Assembly: GCA_031213475.1 (NCBI GenBank)
Contig: JARUPZ010000020.1
Span: forward strand, 9,785,562 to 9,849,561
DNA length: 64,000 bases
Reading direction: 5' to 3'
Origin: Nereocystis luetkeana
Lineage: Eukaryota > Sar > Phaeophyceae > Laminariales > Laminariaceae
The translations under genes were made by a program, and so were the position numbers. Under the pieces are notes generated by a model. The model did not search any database and was not told the DNA's origin. It was given only the letters and a program-made list of their open reading frames with translations. This document shows, one piece after another, positions 63,626-64,000 of the stretch. The number at the start of each line of letters is the position of its first letter. The stretch's first letter is position 1.

Positions 63626-63874
63626 CTTCTACTCCTCCTGTTGCCCCCCCTCCCCGCATTCCCTTGTGGGTGATACCAGCTGGATTAAAACCACCCCGTG
63701 CCTAGCCTGTACCAGTATTGCATCTTCGGCGTATTGCCATCGTACACGGCGTGCAGCTCATGGGTCCACAAATTCCCATCTGGTTCAGCCGCATAATATT
63801 GTCTGCACCTCTCTTACCATCAAACACAGCATTTTAGTAGACCCCAGCCCTTTCCCTACGGTCTGTAAGCATCC

Positions 63875-64000
63875 TGTGCATACTCTGAAAACCATAGTAT
63901 TGTATACTGCAAAGCAGACCCACTTGGTCCTGCTGCAGCATGCTGCTGTTGCAGACGTGGCTGCTGGGGTTGCTGTTGCCGTTGCGGCTGCTGCTGCTCC
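63875..64000 (-). other. CAG/CTG-rich sequence, possibly a Gln-rich coding exon cut by the window end
   Basis: On the minus strand a frame from the window edge reads a Gln-rich stretch (QQQ, QQQPQQP, LQQQHAAAGPSGSAL) before a stop. On the plus strand it is a plain CTGCTG-like repeat. It could be the end of a gene lying beyond 64000 or only a microsatellite. The sequence does not decide. Confidence 0.25.

Noticed and set aside
1..64000. CRISPR arrays, operons, bacterial promoters or rRNA
   Set aside because: None seen. Tandem repeats here lack the constant repeat and unique spacer pattern, and gene structure is clearly eukaryotic.

Overview
The window reads as nuclear DNA of a multicellular stramenopile, most likely a brown alga. 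The reasons are small exons with strict GT-AG junctions in long introns, WSC domains, a GH128-type beta-1,3-glucanase module suited to a laminarin/callose-containing cell wall, and very heavy loads of non-coding repeats. The organism assignment is inference; no rRNA or organelle marker is present.

Two spliced genes and one dead retroelement can be supported. (1) Minus strand, 4490-11570: a six-exon gene for a 387-residue leucine-rich-repeat protein with an acidic linker, about five LRRs and an LRR cap. All splice phases agree and the total is a whole number of codons. (2) 12660-15475: a 5'-truncated, frameshifted non-LTR retrotransposon with reverse transcriptase and an R2-like zinc finger/endonuclease region. 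Several short 3' tails of the same family lie elsewhere in the window. (3) Plus strand, 17960-58984: a 41-kb, 20-exon gene for a secreted 1055-residue protein. In order it carries a signal peptide, a GH128 (Asl1-like) glucanase domain, an acidic linker, the N and C domains of the fungal Tos1/YJL171C cell-wall family, and three WSC domains. I rebuilt it by hand; all 19 intron phases agree and the 3168-nt CDS is divisible by three. About 92% of the gene is intron. The parts suggest one secreted enzyme that binds and remodels wall or storage beta-glucan.

Introns and flanks are filled with repeats: a TA-target MITE family (family A, eight full copies), a 4-bp-TSD MITE family (B, three clean copies), a TAA-TSD family (E), a GATC-rich dispersed family (F), a composite element ending in a C-tract (D-C), and many minisatellites. 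The regions 1-4489, 15476-17959 and 58985-64000 hold no gene that I can support.

The most unusual signal is a large excess of the short palindrome TACCWGGTA. In three unrelated repeat families an occupied copy can be set against an empty one. In each case a 12-15 bp piece containing CCWGG is inserted exactly at a TA, with the TA duplicated. This looks like the footprint or micro-insertion product of a TA-specific transposition process. It is offered as the main candidate for something undescribed.
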